NCBI RefSeq assembly: GCF_001458215.1
Contig: NZ_CYTW01000001.1
Location: 248,001 to 312,000 of the forward strand
Direction: 5' to 3'
DNA length: 64,000 nucleotides
Source: Shimia thalassica
Lineage (GTDB): Bacteria > Pseudomonadota > Alphaproteobacteria > Rhodobacterales > Rhodobacteraceae
In this document: positions 54,001 to 62,900 of the stretch, one piece after another
Layout: every line of letters begins with the position of its first letter
Numbering within the stretch: position 1 is the stretch's first letter
Translations under genes and position numbers: made by a program
Notes under the pieces: generated by a model
What the model was told of the DNA's origin: nothing
Seen by the model: only the letters and a program-made list of their open reading frames with translations
The model's database searches: none

Positions 54001-54614
54001 TCAAATCTGAAGAAGGCGCCGCCAAATTCGAGGACTATCGACAGTACTTCGAATTTGAACTGGTGATGACCCGAGACGAGGTCACTGATGCCGATATCGA
54101 CAATCAAGGTGTTGATGGCCTGAAGACAGACATCGCCGTGACAGGCAACCTGACGGATCGGATCGGCAAAGGCTCAGGTGGGCAGAAGCAAACACCCTAC
54201 TATGTCGCTATCGCTGCATCTATGGCCGCGGCCTATTATCCAAATGCGCGACCGGGCGAAAGCATGGGCATGGGACTCGTCTGCTTTGATGAGGCCTTCA
54301 ATAAGCTTGATATCCGCAGCACGCAGGAGCTCATTCGCCTCTACCGCGACCTGGATCTGCAAATTTTGATTGCCGCTCCAGAAGAGAAGCGGACCAGTTT
54401 CATGGAAGTGGCCGATACCATCGTCACTATCTCCAAAGCCCCAGGCGCCCCGGAACTCTTCATTGATGTGGAGAGGATCGGCGAAAAGACAAAAGACGAG
54501 CTGCGCAAAGCCAACCCAGAACACGTTGGAATCGCTGGCTTCCGTCAGAACGTGCTATCTGGCTACATCGGCCAGATGGCACCCAACAATGCTTCAACGG
54601 AGCCTGCTGAATGA
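51012..54614 (+). CDS. jetC: Wadjet SMC-like ATPase JetC (MukB/SbcC-like)
   Basis: 1200 residues from the ATG at 51012 (GAGGAG seven bases upstream). The N-terminal Walker A is IGMMGSGKSTLLDAI (30-41). A long coiled coil (about 250-1000, for example AREAKREQHMASSYTQSQAVAEARIASQEKDV) is interrupted by a hinge-like region near 480-640. The C-terminal ABC signature GKGSGGQKQTPYYVAIAASMA and Walker B LVCFDEAFNKLD complete the head. All ATPase motifs are intact. In Wadjet, JetABC extrudes DNA loops and senses small circular DNA. Confidence 0.93.
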   Translation: MFELKRISVMNWNLLDLEDIEIDGITAIIGMMGSGKSTLLDAIQTVKTGNQVSKLSLNRAASSIKSTRSVKEYCLGVTEDTIRLGVTRDACHSMLVLSYRDDKLNAECAVGITMFADKDEPREHTTCRFIAEGTMFSFEEFADREADGTLVVDSPEIILERVREKSGRGYSVHNNSAKGFIENYLRAMRPKGATPNADDYIRRFRNAIAFQEIKDPTDFVRTFVLDEDPIQTDRLRSNLQTWDEISDSLETLKKKIGDARSLRAAYASEAESIFTTQENAYQAAWSKAQISEIKSEEARGKARQADVDLADLSQERSRVDQKIEREEAAREAKREQHMASSYTQSQAVAEARIASQEKDVKISAGKLKGILEQGASLRNIDDLKRFLPASAGCMKIAAERLEQIRREFTGSGTLPVDTAEISKLITTVSDTERVVASLNAQYEDMVVEQRKTEDQRSEKLRQLRSREQGGKGMDQQVQDFIEYLVEEGIVAEALPMMVEVTPGMEDWVRALETRLGAFKQAVYVDPKNFDQAYQILRNRKQATGRGYEREHRNWKVRLINTQKLARGKGLRNAASNAIVSILETDNDLIRKFLDSQFGGTVMVDTLAELKQQSDAIMKDGSQSQGFSVRVNRMGSPILGRVAQESLMYELQTQVQDLTSQIERRKTDIQRLKSGASIFHSVGQLDPGAAGAFIGEIEEGIKTLKNLENERDAELSDDERELIADIKTHGANINQLKIYRDGDLEDRKNKLIREQARASEKVREEDSARARHQAECDNLAEVDKGPENMRWRNALYHMDHPARGRSIAALTARLGQISRQDEAWHIDNIERLRKEKREELDANSEAAGRRARRMRGIATYLSEYGEDIELAKKSAPDILNWLVSHVLHMEDNELLKYQTQIEEFRKITRREVREVFMTKLNDNLKIALSEMRKLNKRIRRHKFEGMTYVFDWKIDPTMKPLYQMAKRVSDEADKAGTLLMEGGDEVLNEAVEIIREIFKSEEGAAKFEDYRQYFEFELVMTRDEVTDADIDNQGVDGLKTDIAVTGNLTDRIGKGSGGQKQTPYYVAIAASMAAAYYPNARPGESMGMGLVCFDEAFNKLDIRSTQELIRLYRDLDLQILIAAPEEKRTSFMEVADTIVTISKAPGAPELFIDVERIGEKTKDELRKANPEHVGIAGFRQNVLSGYIGQMAPNNASTEPAE

Positions 54615-55786
54615 GCGCGAGAAAGCGACATCAGGTTGCAGGAGAGTTGTTCGCCAAACTTCTTGACCGTTACGAGGCGGCAGAGCGGGATGGGCGACTA
54701 GGACCAAAGATTAGAGAGTTCGTATTCCAGGCGTTCCGAGATCCCGCCAAGCAAAAGCGGTTTCAGGAAGCTGTTCAGCACGCCCAACGCATCGGGGCTG
54801 TCCATGTCGAAATGGGCAATGGTGACCTCTCTCACTTGATGAAATGTGTAGTCCTGGCTGATGCCGATGTGCTCTACAAAATGACTGGTCGCCAACCAAA
54901 GGCAGGCAAGCTGACAGGCGCCAAGGGGGCTATGGAGAGCTTCTTAGGCACTTTGCCTGATAAACATCGAAGACATGCCACACAGGCCATGGAGAGACTT
55001 CTGGAGCATTGGGAACTTAACAAGCGCCCACACCGTTTGAGCGAAGATAACCTTCCGCCCGTCAAAGAATACCTCAAAGCCTACGGAGCCGCGCTCTCTA
55101 AAGATGTGACAGATGGTCGAGACCTGCGAACATACTCCAGGGTGGAGTGTGGTGACTCCAAGTTGATCGAGCGTCAACTAACACGGATCATGGCTGAACT
55201 CCGGGCAATCGAGTTTTATGGAGCCGATGTTGAAGACGACATGATCCGATCAGACTTAGGGCTGGAGAAGTTTCCCCATCTTGTTCAGTTCACGGCTGAC
55301 ATTCCATTTTCCCTGGCGCATTTTGAAAAAAAATTACACATGGGAATCCATCCCTCCATCATCGAAACGCTTGAAGTCACCCCGCTGCGTGCTCTCGTAA
55401 CCATTGAAAACTACGCAAGCTTCAATCGCTATATCGCAGAGGCTATGGCTCCAAATACGGCCGTCCTGTACACAGGTGGCTGGCCGGGCTCAGGTGAGAA
55501 ACAACTGATCGCCAAACTTTCGGAGCATGTTAGTCAAGGCGTATTTCATTGGGGTGACATCGACATGGCTGGCGCCGCCATTGCGGATGCAGTGGCACGC
55601 AGTTCCAAGGCGCCCGTTTTCCTACATCAAATGTCACCTGATCTGGCGCGTGAGCATGGTCAGCCTCGCATCGCCAAGGCAATCTCTGTTTCGAGGAATT
55701 CTCCAGCAAGTGAACTGATTTTATGGCTTTCTTGCGAAGGTGCCTTCACCTTAGAGCAGGAAGAGCTGGACCCAGTGCCGGTCTGA
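54611..55786 (+). CDS. jetD: Wadjet nuclease JetD (TOPRIM, DUF2220-like)
   Basis: 391 residues. The N-terminal helical domain binds the SMC complex in known systems. The C-terminal TOPRIM domain shows the catalytic glutamate in ALVTIENYASFN (Glu266) and the DxD pair in FHWGDIDMAGA (Asp316, Asp318), so a functional metal-dependent nuclease is expected. It overlaps jetC by four bases. JetD cleaves plasmid DNA once JetABC has extruded it. Confidence 0.92.
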   Translation: MSARKRHQVAGELFAKLLDRYEAAERDGRLGPKIREFVFQAFRDPAKQKRFQEAVQHAQRIGAVHVEMGNGDLSHLMKCVVLADADVLYKMTGRQPKAGKLTGAKGAMESFLGTLPDKHRRHATQAMERLLEHWELNKRPHRLSEDNLPPVKEYLKAYGAALSKDVTDGRDLRTYSRVECGDSKLIERQLTRIMAELRAIEFYGADVEDDMIRSDLGLEKFPHLVQFTADIPFSLAHFEKKLHMGIHPSIIETLEVTPLRALVTIENYASFNRYIAEAMAPNTAVLYTGGWPGSGEKQLIAKLSEHVSQGVFHWGDIDMAGAAIADAVARSSKAPVFLHQMSPDLAREHGQPRIAKAISVSRNSPASELILWLSCEGAFTLEQEELDPVPV

Positions 55787-55849
55787 AACGCAAATTACGC
55801 TGATCTTCGCACGGCATAATTGCGCGCAAAACACTCGATCCAAAATCTG

Positions 55850-55926
55850 GTTGCATTGCCGGCCTTTAAGGCGAAAAACAACTTGCAATTCAATTAGGGG
55901 CTGTCTTTCAGTATAGTTGCATTGCC
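55850..55926. repeat. Direct repeat GTTGCATTGCC in front of the WYL regulator gene
   Basis: The 11-mer GTTGCATTGCC occurs at 55850-55860 and again at 55916-55926, 66 bp apart, in the 164-bp gap between jetD and the regulator gene. Repeats in a regulator's own promoter may serve autoregulation. They do not match the 22-bp inverted repeat found before the two operons. Confidence 0.4.
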
Positions 55927-55950
55927 CAGTTTTTCGCGGGCGTAGTACCA

Positions 55951-56946
55951 ATGGGGGCGAGGCAAATGTCTTTTGAGAAGGCGCGAGACATCCTGCGATT
56001 GGCTGACATGGCTATGTCGCGACATATGGGTGTCAGCCTGAGAGACATTGAAGAAGAATTTGGTGTCGCAAGGCGTACAGCACAGAGAATGACGCAAGCG
56101 CTGCATGAGATTTTCGGCGATAGCGTATCTGTTGAAGATTCCGATTCTGACATGATCCGACGATGGAAGATGAAGTCGACGGTTCTGGCCGGGTTGCATC
56201 TGAATGGAGCGGAGGAATTGGAGGCAATTGAAGTTGCTCTGGCTCGCCTCAATGAACCCGGCGACGTAAGGCAAAGACAGGCTTTGCAGGCGTTGCGGGA
56301 CCGGCTTTTGGCGGCGCTACCGTCCACAAAGGCACGAATAGCGGAGATAGATGCAGAAACAGCTCTAGAAGCCTATGGTATGGCTGCGCGGCCGGGGCCT
56401 GTTGCACGTGCAGATCGCGGTGTTGTTGAGGCGATTGCAGAGGCGATCCGAGGCTTCAACGTGATGCGCATCGTCTACGGTCAGGAAGTACGGCTAGTGG
56501 AGCCTTATGGTGTTCTTCTGGGCGCGCGCCGTTATCTTGTGGCCCGGCAACCAGCCAAAGGACAGAACTTACGCCATTTTCGGCTGGATCGGATCGAAAG
56601 TGCTGAGGTGACGGAAGGCTGGTTCGAGCGGTCTCCGGATTTCGATCTCTCGAGTTATGCGGAGGCTGCGTTTGGCTCTTTTCACAACCCCGATCAAGTT
56701 CGCGACGTGGTCTGGCTTTTTAGTGAAGCAGCAGCTGACCGAGCTGAGAGCTGGCAATTTCACCCGAAACAGGTCGCCAAACGGCTGAGCGATGGTCGAC
56801 TCGAAGTGCGGTTTCGAGCAGGGGGATGGCTCGAAATGACATGGCACCTCTACAAGTGGGGGGATGATGTCGAGGTTGTCGCACCAAAGGAGTTACGAGA
56901 TCTTGTGCATGTAGTGCGCCGTTCTGATTTCGAGGCGCTACCATAA
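55951..56946 (+). CDS. WYL-domain transcriptional regulator (BrxR/CapW-like)
   Basis: 331 residues; a second ATG at 55966 is an alternative start. The N-terminal HTH (FEKARDILRLADMAMSRHMGVSLRDIEEEFGVARRTAQRMTQAL) is followed by a WYL domain (about 140-215: MRIVYGQEVRLVEPYGVLLGARRYLVARQP, then LRHFRLDRIESAEVTEGWF) and a C-terminal WCX part. WYL proteins of the BrxR/CapW type bind palindromes in front of defence operons and repress them until damage or infection. This one is encoded between jetD and the AddBA-like operon, downstream of one candidate operator and upstream of the other. Confidence 0.9.
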   Translation: MGARQMSFEKARDILRLADMAMSRHMGVSLRDIEEEFGVARRTAQRMTQALHEIFGDSVSVEDSDSDMIRRWKMKSTVLAGLHLNGAEELEAIEVALARLNEPGDVRQRQALQALRDRLLAALPSTKARIAEIDAETALEAYGMAARPGPVARADRGVVEAIAEAIRGFNVMRIVYGQEVRLVEPYGVLLGARRYLVARQPAKGQNLRHFRLDRIESAEVTEGWFERSPDFDLSSYAEAAFGSFHNPDQVRDVVWLFSEAAADRAESWQFHPKQVAKRLSDGRLEVRFRAGGWLEMTWHLYKWGDDVEVVAPKELRDLVHVVRRSDFEALP

Positions 56947-57013
56947 GTTTGTTTCTATTTTGTTCCGCTCGTCAAGTTTTGAGTTTGGAATTGGCCGCAG
57001 GGATATGACAGAT

Positions 57014-57035
57014 TTTGACACCCCTGGGTGTCAAA
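57014..57035. promoter_or_regulatory. Perfect 22-bp palindrome, candidate WYL operator before the SbcD/AddBA operon
   Basis: TTTGACACCC and GGGTGTCAAA are exact complements separated by CT. The site lies 55 bp before the start codon at 57091, almost the same distance as in front of jetA. The flanking 133 bp are also related to the jetA promoter block. Confidence 0.7.
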
Positions 57036-57090
57036 TAAGTACGGTGCTTAGGGGCAGGCTTAGTCCATTCGATTCGATGGGGGTAACGTG

Positions 57091-57318
57091 ATGGTTGGTT
57101 TTAAATTTGTTCATACGTCAGATTTGCACTTGGGAAACGGGTTCGGAACGATAACGGAGGAGTTGCGTGGCCGGCTTATTGAGGCTCGTCATGGAGTGGT
57201 GATGCGTTTGGTGGAAGTAGCTCGAGGCCATGGCGCACAACGCATTATGGCTTTTACGGGCGTGCCTGTTACCTCTTTGGCGAGTGCCGGCAGAGATCAA
57301 AAAGGGGCGAGCCAATAG
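57091..57318 (+). pseudogene. Truncated SbcD-like metallophosphoesterase
   Basis: 75 codons start MVGFKFVHTSDLHLGNGFG. This is the first metal motif (DxH) of an SbcD/Mre11-type nuclease, and the next 35 residues are also family-like (EELRGRLIEARHGVVMRLVEVARGHGAQRI). The protein then loses similarity and stops. Motifs GDxxD, GNHD and the later histidines are missing, so it cannot be an active nuclease (the family is about 350-420 residues). In the +1 frame from about 57242 there is a different short peptide ending PAEIKKGRANRVMRIE with a stop at 57336, perhaps the C-terminus of a lost neighbour. A deletion joining the two is the simplest explanation. Confidence 0.7.
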
Positions 57319-57358
57319 GGTAATGCGGATTGAATGAAAACAGAAATTTGGGGTAATC

Positions 57359-59899
57359 ATGACATTTGAGTGGTCGAATTTTCAAACTCAACACCCATTA
57401 ACCGGGGCGTGGCGGACTCTTACACCTGACCTTTTGGCTGAGGCCTATTTAGTGCCCAAAAGGTGTGAGCCGGATTGGGATAGAGCGCTTTCAAAACCAG
57501 ACGCACCGTGGGCCGCAAGCTATGCGAAAATTCCCGAACAAGTTCGGCCGGTTGTAGAGAGCGCGTATCAAACTCTTTTGTCTGCGACACACGACGCCGA
57601 TTTGGAAAATCTAAATCTGGGCAAGCTGCCTCCCTCCCGCGCTCGCAGCCACATCGAAGCCCTGCGGCAAATCGGCACCGACCTAGGAACCCTCCCGTCG
57701 GGTTTCTCGACAGTGCGCCACATTTTAAGTGGTGGCACCTCACTTGAAACTTTCCCCATGTGCCCGCCGCCCCCAGATGGTTTTGCAACTCCGCTGGAGT
57801 GCGCGCTTCACAAAACACTCTCGGAGCGCTTTGGCACAGCACCCTCAAGACCTTTGGTAGAGGCGCTTGCAACGCCTGGCACAGCCCTCCGGCATATTCA
57901 GGACAACCTCACTCTCTCGACTTCCCCTGCCATCCAAGACCTCACAACTCGCTTTTTAACGGTTAGAGACCGCGCCTCAGAGGCTGACTTGGCAGCTGCA
58001 ATGGTGCGAAGGCTCTTGGATGACAATGTATCCCTTCAGGACATCTCTCTATTGGTGCCTGATGCGAGTTATCCAACGATGTTTTTGCAAACCTCGTTTG
58101 AAGCAAACGGCATTCCTATTTCCGGGCAGACCGAGGCGGCATCACGCGACCTTGAAACAGAAGCTTTGTGGTTGCTTGTTCAAGCTGCCCAACCGGCACC
58201 CCCTCCAATGGTCCTTGCATCCCTCTGCATATCTCCTTTGATGCCTTGGTCGGTCTCCGAAGGACGAAAGTTCGCAAGATCCATAATCGAGTATGGCGGC
58301 AAAACCGCACCGGAGAGCCTGAAGACTGTGATTGGTCAACGCCCGGCATCGTATCGCAGCTTGCTTGCCCGCCTTTCAGGTTTCTTTGATGTTGCGCCCG
58401 CTCTCGACGGAGCGAAAAAGAGACTGGGCGCGCTATGCAATTCGAAACGGAACACGAATTTCGACATTGAAGACTTGTTGAGAGATTTGAAACCCCACCC
58501 TTCGCCTCAATCAAATGCGCAAAGGATGGTCGAGGCTGTCAACATCTGGTTCGGAGACAGGGAACCAAGGAAGCCCACGCGACATCTCATTGTTTTGGGT
58601 TTCTCTGGGGCATCCTACCCGGCAAACGTCGGAACTAGTCCATTTTTCTTGGACAGCGAATTGCGGCTGATTGAAGAGACAACTGGTTTGCGCATCCTGA
58701 CTCGCAGCGAGCGTTTGCATCGCAACCTCGCGCGGTTTTTGCGTCACCTTAGAACCACCTCAGACAATGTGTTGTTTGTTATGCCACAGCGTGATCTGGA
58801 TGGGAAAAAAAGGCCTCAAGCACCTGCTTTCTCGCTTCTCAAACGTGCCCTCGTACCTGCATCGAACGGCAGTTTGGAGACACGTTTGGGAACGGTGCCA
58901 CTGGAGGCGTGGCCATGCCGCGCGTCCCTATCAGATCCAAAGCCGGCACAGCCTGTCGCCTTGCCAAAGGACGGCCTTTTACACATGGGTCGGGACGTTC
59001 TTCGGACCCGAAAGGACGACAATGGGGTTATGAAGCGCCAATCGCCGAGTCGGCTTGAAACCATGTTGGTAAGTCCACTTGTTTGGGTGATGAATGAAGC
59101 GGGTGCCTCTCAAGTCGATTGGTCACCGTCCAAAATGGATGTTTTGGTTCAAGGTAGCTTGTTTCATGCTGTTCTTGAGCTCTGCTTCCCCGCTGGAGAA
59201 CCTATCCCTGATGAGAGTGCTATACGAGCCCGTTTCGACGAGTCCTTTGATAAAGCTATGCTGCGAGAGGCGCCTTTCCTTCAAGAGCCCACTTGGAAAG
59301 TTGAAGCAGCCAGTCATCGGGCCGATGCCCTTAAAATCGTTCTGCATTGGCGCGAGCGACTGGAGAGCTTGAAAGCGAATATCTTGGCAAACGAGCAGTT
59401 CCTCGAAGGTTCTGCTCTGGGACTCCGGCTCAATGGTTTCGCTGACAGCCTCATTGAACTATCAGACAAACAGGTCATGGTCGTCGATTTCAAAGCGTCG
59501 AAATCCGACGGTCGAAGGGAGCGGATGGAAAAAGGATGGGACCTGCAAGTCGCTCTCTATCAGCACATGATCGCAGGCGCCGAGAATGAAGCAACCCAAC
59601 AACTGAATGATCGTCAAACCGATCTGGCCATGGCATATCACCTTTTAAGAGACGGTGTGACGCTTTCGCATGGCGTTGCGTCACCCGTGCCAGGGCTGGA
59701 AGCGGTCGATGCTGATATATCGATCAAAGCTCTGGAAAAGCTCACCCATACAATCGCGCAACTTGGCGGTGGCACGATTCAGCTTAGCAGAGTCTCTGAC
59801 GCTGAAACTTTCAAAAAGGAAAGCGGGATCGAGCCATACGCCCTAAAAGACAATTCTGTCGCGCTGGCATTGTCTCTCATCGATGAGGGTGAGGATTGA
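57359..59899 (+). CDS. AddB-like PD-(D/E)XK nuclease protein
   Basis: 846 residues. The middle resembles the inactivated helicase fold of AddB/RecC-type proteins (LIVLGFSGASYPAN, ITRSERLHRNLARFLRHL-type segments). The C-terminal RecB-like nuclease domain is complete: GSLFHAVLELCFP (His603), LNGFADSLIEL (Asp696), VVDFKAS (Asp710, Lys712) and QVALYQH (Gln735). SPSRLETMLVSPLVWVM precedes the domain as in AddB. It starts 22 bp after the +1-frame stop described for the SbcD remnant. With the next gene it should form a helicase-nuclease acting on DNA ends. It is distinct from, and probably additional to, the housekeeping AddAB. Confidence 0.82.
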   Translation: MTFEWSNFQTQHPLTGAWRTLTPDLLAEAYLVPKRCEPDWDRALSKPDAPWAASYAKIPEQVRPVVESAYQTLLSATHDADLENLNLGKLPPSRARSHIEALRQIGTDLGTLPSGFSTVRHILSGGTSLETFPMCPPPPDGFATPLECALHKTLSERFGTAPSRPLVEALATPGTALRHIQDNLTLSTSPAIQDLTTRFLTVRDRASEADLAAAMVRRLLDDNVSLQDISLLVPDASYPTMFLQTSFEANGIPISGQTEAASRDLETEALWLLVQAAQPAPPPMVLASLCISPLMPWSVSEGRKFARSIIEYGGKTAPESLKTVIGQRPASYRSLLARLSGFFDVAPALDGAKKRLGALCNSKRNTNFDIEDLLRDLKPHPSPQSNAQRMVEAVNIWFGDREPRKPTRHLIVLGFSGASYPANVGTSPFFLDSELRLIEETTGLRILTRSERLHRNLARFLRHLRTTSDNVLFVMPQRDLDGKKRPQAPAFSLLKRALVPASNGSLETRLGTVPLEAWPCRASLSDPKPAQPVALPKDGLLHMGRDVLRTRKDDNGVMKRQSPSRLETMLVSPLVWVMNEAGASQVDWSPSKMDVLVQGSLFHAVLELCFPAGEPIPDESAIRARFDESFDKAMLREAPFLQEPTWKVEAASHRADALKIVLHWRERLESLKANILANEQFLEGSALGLRLNGFADSLIELSDKQVMVVDFKASKSDGRRERMEKGWDLQVALYQHMIAGAENEATQQLNDRQTDLAMAYHLLRDGVTLSHGVASPVPGLEAVDADISIKALEKLTHTIAQLGGGTIQLSRVSDAETFKKESGIEPYALKDNSVALALSLIDEGED

Positions 59900-59901
59900 C
59901 G

Positions 59902-62900
59902 ATGGCGAAAGACTTCAAGATCATTCCCGCAAATGCTGGCGCAGGAAAGACCTACTTCCTGACGGAAACGCTGGCGGACTGGCTTTCGTCAAAAGAGGTG
60001 CGTCCGCAGAAAGTCCTGGCGGTCACATATACTGAAGCCGCCGCAGCCGAGCTACGCGAGCGTGTGAGAGCCCGTTTGCTCTCCGAAGGTATGGTCGACG
60101 AGACGCTTCTGCTCGACACAGCTTACATTTCGACCATCCACGGGTTGGGTCAACGACTGCTGAGCGAAAATGCATTTGCGTTTGGCGGATCTCCGTCTCC
60201 ACGCTTGATTGAAGAGGCGGAAGCGGATTTCCTTATTCGACGCGCCTTGGCGTCTTCTGATGCGTTTAGCGAGATTTATGCCGATTTGGCCCGCTACGGT
60301 TTCTCATATAAGCCTCAGGCTGGGTCCGCCGAAGACCAATTTCGCTCACTTGTGCGCAAGACAATCGATCAGCTGCGTGCACTGGGAACCTCCGGTCAAC
60401 GCTTGGGCATAGCTGCCGAGTCCGTTTTAGAACTGAAAGACATCTATGGAGCCGTAGAAATTGATGGTTCGCAGATAGAAGAAACTCTGCACGATGCCGT
60501 ATGTCGGTTGCTTGACGAATTCCCGCAATCATTGGAACAGTCCCACGGCAGCAGTGCCGCTGCTAAGAAGGCCTTTCGAGCCAACTACGACGCCCTTAGC
60601 AGGGCTCGCAAGTGTGATGACCTGAGCCGGAACTGGAAGCTCTGGAAGGAGCTGCGAGCTCTGCGCCTCTCCGTCAGAGGCAACCCCACGCCGCAAGGCT
60701 ATGATACGCTCGCACAAGCTGTGATGGTTGCAGCAGAGGGTATCTTGCGTCACCCTGGCCCTTTGGCTGACGCTTCGCGCCTCCTCGATATTGTCGTGAT
60801 GGGCAGTCAAAGCATCATCGACGATTACTCAGTCGCCAAACAGAAAATTGGTGCGGTGGATTATGCCGACATGGTGTCCGGCGCGGAAAGGCTCTTGCGG
60901 GAGAACCCCGAGGTGCTGTCGGCGGTAGTTGGGGAAGTCGGCTGCGTTGTAATCGACGAATTCCAAGACACGAATCCTGTGCAATTTGCGTTCCTTTGGA
61001 TGCTCGCTCAGCGAGCACCAAAAACCATTCTTGTTGGTGACGCAAAGCAATCAATCATGGGGTTCCAAGGCGCTGACGTGCGCCTCACAGAGGCACTTGT
61101 GACCCAGAACGCTGAAGCCGTCGAACGCCTGCCCAAAAACTGGCGTAGCAGCTCCGAACTCGTGCGGTTCTTCAACGCATTTTCCAAAGGCCTCTTTGGA
61201 GAAGAGTATCATCCTGTTGTTGCCTCTCGTTCCCAAGAGGACATCCAATTTCTTGAAATTCTGTCCTGCCCGAACACGCGTGGATCTCGAAAGGACAAGG
61301 CTCGTCCTTATCACAACGTCGCCATGCGGATTGATGCAATGCTCAGTGATTGTACTCTTATTGTGGATCCGAAAAACGAAAATTTGCGGCCCGCTATCGA
61401 AGAAGACATCGCGGTTCTCTGTACCTCTCACGCACAGATGGCCAACTACGCCAATGCACTACGGGCTCTAGGTATAGCAGTACAGATGGAACAAGCCGGC
61501 TGGCACGATAGCCCGGTGATCCAGCTAGCTCGTCACGCCATCGCGTTCGCAGCTGACCCCTCTGACGGTTACGCTGCACTAGGATGGTTGACCCTCGGGC
61601 CAACTCGGATGGATGTGGAAATCGCACTTCAGCAACTGACCGAAGGCACACTTTGCTCATCTTCGGCTCTGGAACCCTTGAGGACGCTGAGTGCAGAAGC
61701 GTCTTCGCAAACAACAGAAACCTTTGTAGCCAAAGTTCTAAACGCGACGGCTCTAATGGCTTGGTGCAAGGATCAGCCCAACTGCGAGCGGCTTGTCGCA
61801 GATCTTTTGCGCCTCCATCAGGAAGCGAAGATTTTTTCTGACCTGGACTGCGAGTTGCTTTCCGCCGAAGGTTTTTTCGGCAAATCTCCGTCCGTATTTC
61901 TAGGATGGCTTCTGGACCGCAAAGATCAGGCAGGCGCAAACGCGCGCCCCAGTCCTGACTCGGGCACTGGAAAAGGTGTCGAGCTCGTCACCTGGTTCAG
62001 CGCGAAAGGTCGAGAATGGCCCATCGTTTTCGTTTGTCAGTTGGACGAGAAGTTTGCCGCTCGCGCAGGTGAGATGAAATCGGACTTCTCCAACTTTGCA
62101 GACTTATCCAATGTGCTCGCGACAGCGCGACTTTCATACTTTCCAAAACTGGACATCAAAGAAAAAACGGAGGCATTCAAGGATCACCATCGCCCAAAAG
62201 ATGAAATGACAGCAAGACGTCAGCTCTATGTCGCGATGACACGCGCAAGAGATCGATTGGTTCTGGAATGGCCAGAGGCATCGATTGGCAAAACGTCCGC
62301 TGGAGAAGACCGTTCTTTCGTAGATCTCTTTTTGGAGGAAGCTGACATCGAGATTCAGATGAGCGAAATGCGCGTGGGAACTGAACGCTTCTCAATTGGT
62401 CAGACCATTGGCGTCAAAGTGAAACCAGAGATTTTCGATTCTCCCGTCGAGGCCGCGGTGGAAACCCAAAGACGCTTTGACGCTTCAGGTGCAGCACTTC
62501 CTACACCAAACACACCATGGCGCCAGCAACCTTCCGGACTTGAGCAAGAGTTCGAGACCATGAAAGTGGAAGTGGAGGACTTCGAAATCGCAAAGGGAGT
62601 GAGGGGTCTTGAATTTGAAAGCGCAACCGAGCGCGGAACCGCCGCACATTTAGCCCTTCGAGCTTTTCTGCAAGAGCCAGACATTGATCCTCAAAGGGTG
62701 TCAGCCGCATCTAAGATACCGCTAGACAAAGTCGTCGAGTTGCAGGCTTACGCAAGTGAATTGGCTGCCTGGCTGAAGAACCGAGGATATGAGCGTATCC
62801 ATCTTGAACTACCTCTTCAGTTTGTTGCTTCGAGCGGTGCGGAGATCAACGCGATAGTCGACTGCCTCGCAGAAGGCCCCGATGGATATCTGATTTTAGA

